A DNA stretch of 64,000 bases. Source: Lichenicola sp964247735. Its GTDB lineage: Bacteria; Pseudomonadota; Alphaproteobacteria; Acetobacterales; Acetobacteraceae. The stretch lies in NCBI GenBank assembly GCA_964247735.1, contig CAXTVS010000003.1, positions 1-64,000 of the forward strand, given 5' to 3'. The position numbers and the translations under genes were made by a program. Under the pieces are notes generated by a model. It was not told the origin of the DNA, did not search any database, and saw nothing but the letters and a program-made list of their open reading frames with translations. Shown here piece by piece: positions 62,379 to 64,000 of this stretch (position 1 is the first letter of the stretch; each line of letters begins with the position of its first letter).

Positions 62379-63415
62379 CGACCGAGAACGAGCGCGATGT
62401 TGTGCGTGAGGCGCTGGAACGCCTGATGCGTGCGGCCTACGAGGTCTCCCGACTGCACGTCACCAAAGAGGCTGAGTGGCAGAGCCTAGGAGGCGCGTTG
62501 ATTCTTGCTGATGGCGCGCTTCGGAGCACCGCCCTCGCCGCCAGCGCAGCGCAGCCCAGCACGTCGGGTGGGGAGGCGCTGCGGGAGGCTTGGTTCCCGG
62601 ATATCTGGGCAGCGCTTGGCGATATCGATGGCTTACCGCATGTGCCGGATGAGCCAGAGGTGGGCTATGTCCCGTTCGGCTCATGGCGGAAGCGGACATA
62701 CGATCTGATCGTCGGCAAGCTCGCCACCTCTCCAGCCGAGACGGGCAGTGGGGCGACGCCGGTAACGCTCGCGCAGTGTCCGATCGGCCTGTTCAAGCAT
62801 CCTCGTGGTGGCCTGTGCCTCAAGACCGAGTATGGCAACAACGAGGGCAGGATCGACGCCTATATCGTCTCAACCGGCGAATTCTTCTGGGGCGATCCGC
62901 CGCAGACAATCGCAAGTCAGCGGGCTCAGATGGTGACGCCGGTCCGGCACCCCGACACCACCCCGGCTGCGAGCGGGCAGGCGGTGGCGCAGGAGCATCG
63001 TTTTTATGCTCCGGATGCAAACACAAAGGATGCGCCGCTCGGAAGTGTTGTTTCTTTTGTGCATGGGCCTGACCCGTTGAACGTCTTTGCAATGCTGAAG
63101 GTTAGAGGCCATGAGCAAAGTAAGATGATAGATGCTTGGGCTGCTTATCCGCGTGAGATGCAAGCATACGCTAAGCGATGCCTGAAGCGTGCCACCCATC
63201 CCGCCCCCAGCGCGGCGTCGGTTCGGGCGGAGCTTCTGACCGATTTGATGACGGTTCGTCACGAAGTGTTCGGCACGGCCGCTGGCGATTGCCCTGATCC
63301 CTTCGCCGATTTCGACCGTGCTGTGGAACTGAAAGGTATGCTCAGCAGGGTCATAGAGGAACTGCGCGCCCTCCAGACGCCGCAGGCATCGCGGGAGGGT
63401 CGGGCGGATGGTTGA
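62375..63415 (+). CDS. Early hypothetical protein, 346 residues
   Basis: Starts MTTENERDVVREALERLMRAAYEVSRLHVTKEAEWQSLGGALILAD. The middle has LAQCPIGLFKHPRGGLCLKTEYGNNEGRIDAYIVSTGEFFWGD (an ssDNA/phage 'GLF...G.LCLKTEYG' pattern common in phage early proteins). Later codons are AT-richer (62990-63180), suggesting a mosaic. The C-terminus is ...TDLMTVRHEVFGTAAGDCPDPFADFDRAVEL. Multi-part phage protein of unknown function. Confidence 0.6.
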   Translation: MTTENERDVVREALERLMRAAYEVSRLHVTKEAEWQSLGGALILADGALRSTALAASAAQPSTSGGEALREAWFPDIWAALGDIDGLPHVPDEPEVGYVPFGSWRKRTYDLIVGKLATSPAETGSGATPVTLAQCPIGLFKHPRGGLCLKTEYGNNEGRIDAYIVSTGEFFWGDPPQTIASQRAQMVTPVRHPDTTPAASGQAVAQEHRFYAPDANTKDAPLGSVVSFVHGPDPLNVFAMLKVRGHEQSKMIDAWAAYPREMQAYAKRCLKRATHPAPSAASVRAELLTDLMTVRHEVFGTAAGDCPDPFADFDRAVELKGMLSRVIEELRALQTPQASREGRADG

Positions 63416-63959
63416 GCGCGTCCATGTCCTGAAGACCGACCCTGAGCCGTTCCAGCACATGCTAGACGGGCGCAAGACGGCCGAGGTCCGATACAACGAC
63501 CGAGGCTTTGAGGTAGGCGACACGCTCGATCTTCGCGAGTTTGATCCGCTGTTCCAGACTTGGAGTGGGCGCGCCCTCTGCCGCAAGATCACGCATATCC
63601 TGACTGGCTACGGGCTGCCTGCCGGCACTGTCATGCTATCACTTGCGCACATAACGCCGCCCGACCCGCAGCGTGCGGAGGCGGCAGCGCGCGCTTTGAT
63701 CGATCACCATGCACCTTCGTATGAACTGCCTTTCGATAGTATGACGCCTTCGCGCAAGCGGTTTTGGACGGACGCTGCCACAGCCGCCCTCTCCGCCGCC
63801 GACGCCGTCCAGCCGACGAGGCAGGATGCGGTGCAAGCCCGGTTGCTCGCCGTGGTCCGGTATTGCGTGGACAACCCGGACTTCGACAGCGAGACGCTAG
63901 ACAAGATGGCGCGCGCCGCCCTCGCCACGACCACCGACGCAGCGGGAGGTGGATCATGA
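63408..63959 (+). CDS. DUF3850/ASCH-like domain protein
   Basis: 183 residues. Residues 5-80 (HVLKTDPEPFQHMLDGRKTAEVRYNDRGFEVGDTLDLREFDP; KITHILTGYGLPAGTVMLSL) are DUF3850, a PUA/ASCH-fold family suspected to bind modified RNA or nucleotides. The C-terminal half is helical. Overlaps the previous gene by 8 nt. Confidence 0.8.
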   Translation: MVERVHVLKTDPEPFQHMLDGRKTAEVRYNDRGFEVGDTLDLREFDPLFQTWSGRALCRKITHILTGYGLPAGTVMLSLAHITPPDPQRAEAAARALIDHHAPSYELPFDSMTPSRKRFWTDAATAALSAADAVQPTRQDAVQARLLAVVRYCVDNPDFDSETLDKMARAALATTTDAAGGGS

Positions 63960-64000
63960 AGCGCGCAGCCGAGCCGGATCCGCGTGTTGTCGTGCGTCAG
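63956..64000 (+). CDS. Early gene, first 15 residues (partial at window edge)
   Basis: The ATG overlaps the previous stop (ATGA) and the frame reads MKRAAEPDPRVVVRQ to the window end. The early operon thus continues beyond 64 kb. Nothing can be said about function. Confidence 0.6.
   Translation, partial: MKRAAEPDPRVVVRQ

Overview
The window is almost entirely one temperate, contractile-tailed phage (a myovirus with a P2-like tail layout) of high GC content. Several points suggest an alphaproteobacterial host: a GcrA-family regulator (GcrA is essentially confined to Alphaproteobacteria), a DUF3309 membrane protein, the alphaproteobacterial style of the elongator tRNA-Met 3' half, and the codon use. 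A genus cannot be named from the sequence. Positions 991-1040 hold a bare 3' half of tRNA-Met (anticodon arm to CCA), the usual footprint of a tyrosine integrase. This is either one end of an integrated prophage that extends rightward past the window, or the attP of a free phage genome. No integrase gene is visible, so it probably lies beyond the right edge.

Layout. (1) 1-423 (-): the start of a tailspike-like gene cut by the window edge. (2) 1.1-5.8 kb: small, mostly rightward, tightly overlapping genes, including a ribbon-helix-helix (RHH) candidate with a palindromic operator, ending at a strong hairpin. (3) 6.0-10.3 kb (-): a lysis-type block with a lysozyme-like endolysin, a lipoprotein, several small membrane proteins and a papain-like protease. 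(4) 10.3-19.4 kb (-): a tailspike/tail-fibre cassette whose members mostly carry Sec-type signal sequences. (5) 19.4-36 kb (-): tail and baseplate genes in P2-like relative order (sheath, tube, frameshifted chaperone, tape measure, U, X, D, V, W, J, I), interrupted by an accessory island at 23.9-28.3 kb (HigBA, KilA-N, paired RHH regulators, DUF2335). (6) 36-45 kb (-): connectors, an SGNH hydrolase, major capsid protein, scaffold, portal and terminase, preceded by a phage NusG paralogue. (7) 45.6-54.5 kb (-): DNA metabolism (methyltransferase, DUF1376 replication-type protein, two ParB-like proteins, DUF1064 nuclease) and regulators (Zn-ribbon/XRE fusion, double-HTH GcrA-like protein, Cro-like protein). 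(8) 54.5-56.2 kb (+): a CI-like repressor and two probable lysogeny genes. (9) 56.8-64 kb (+): an early operon (HNH nuclease, Gp157-like, RecT, DUF3850 and many tiny genes) running off the right edge.

How it works together. A divergent cro/cI switch is organised around the palindrome ATGGGACAT-CA-ATGTCCCAT. The same operator lies in the 17-bp spacer of the leftward cro promoter and of the rightward early promoter 2.2 kb away, so one repressor can silence both arms. Genes are commonly joined by 4-nt start/stop overlaps (ATGA, GTGA, TTGA, TGATG). That pattern fixes many starts, including GTG and TTG starts, and reveals several membrane microproteins of 25-58 residues. The tail assembly chaperone contains a textbook A-AAA-AAC slippery site.
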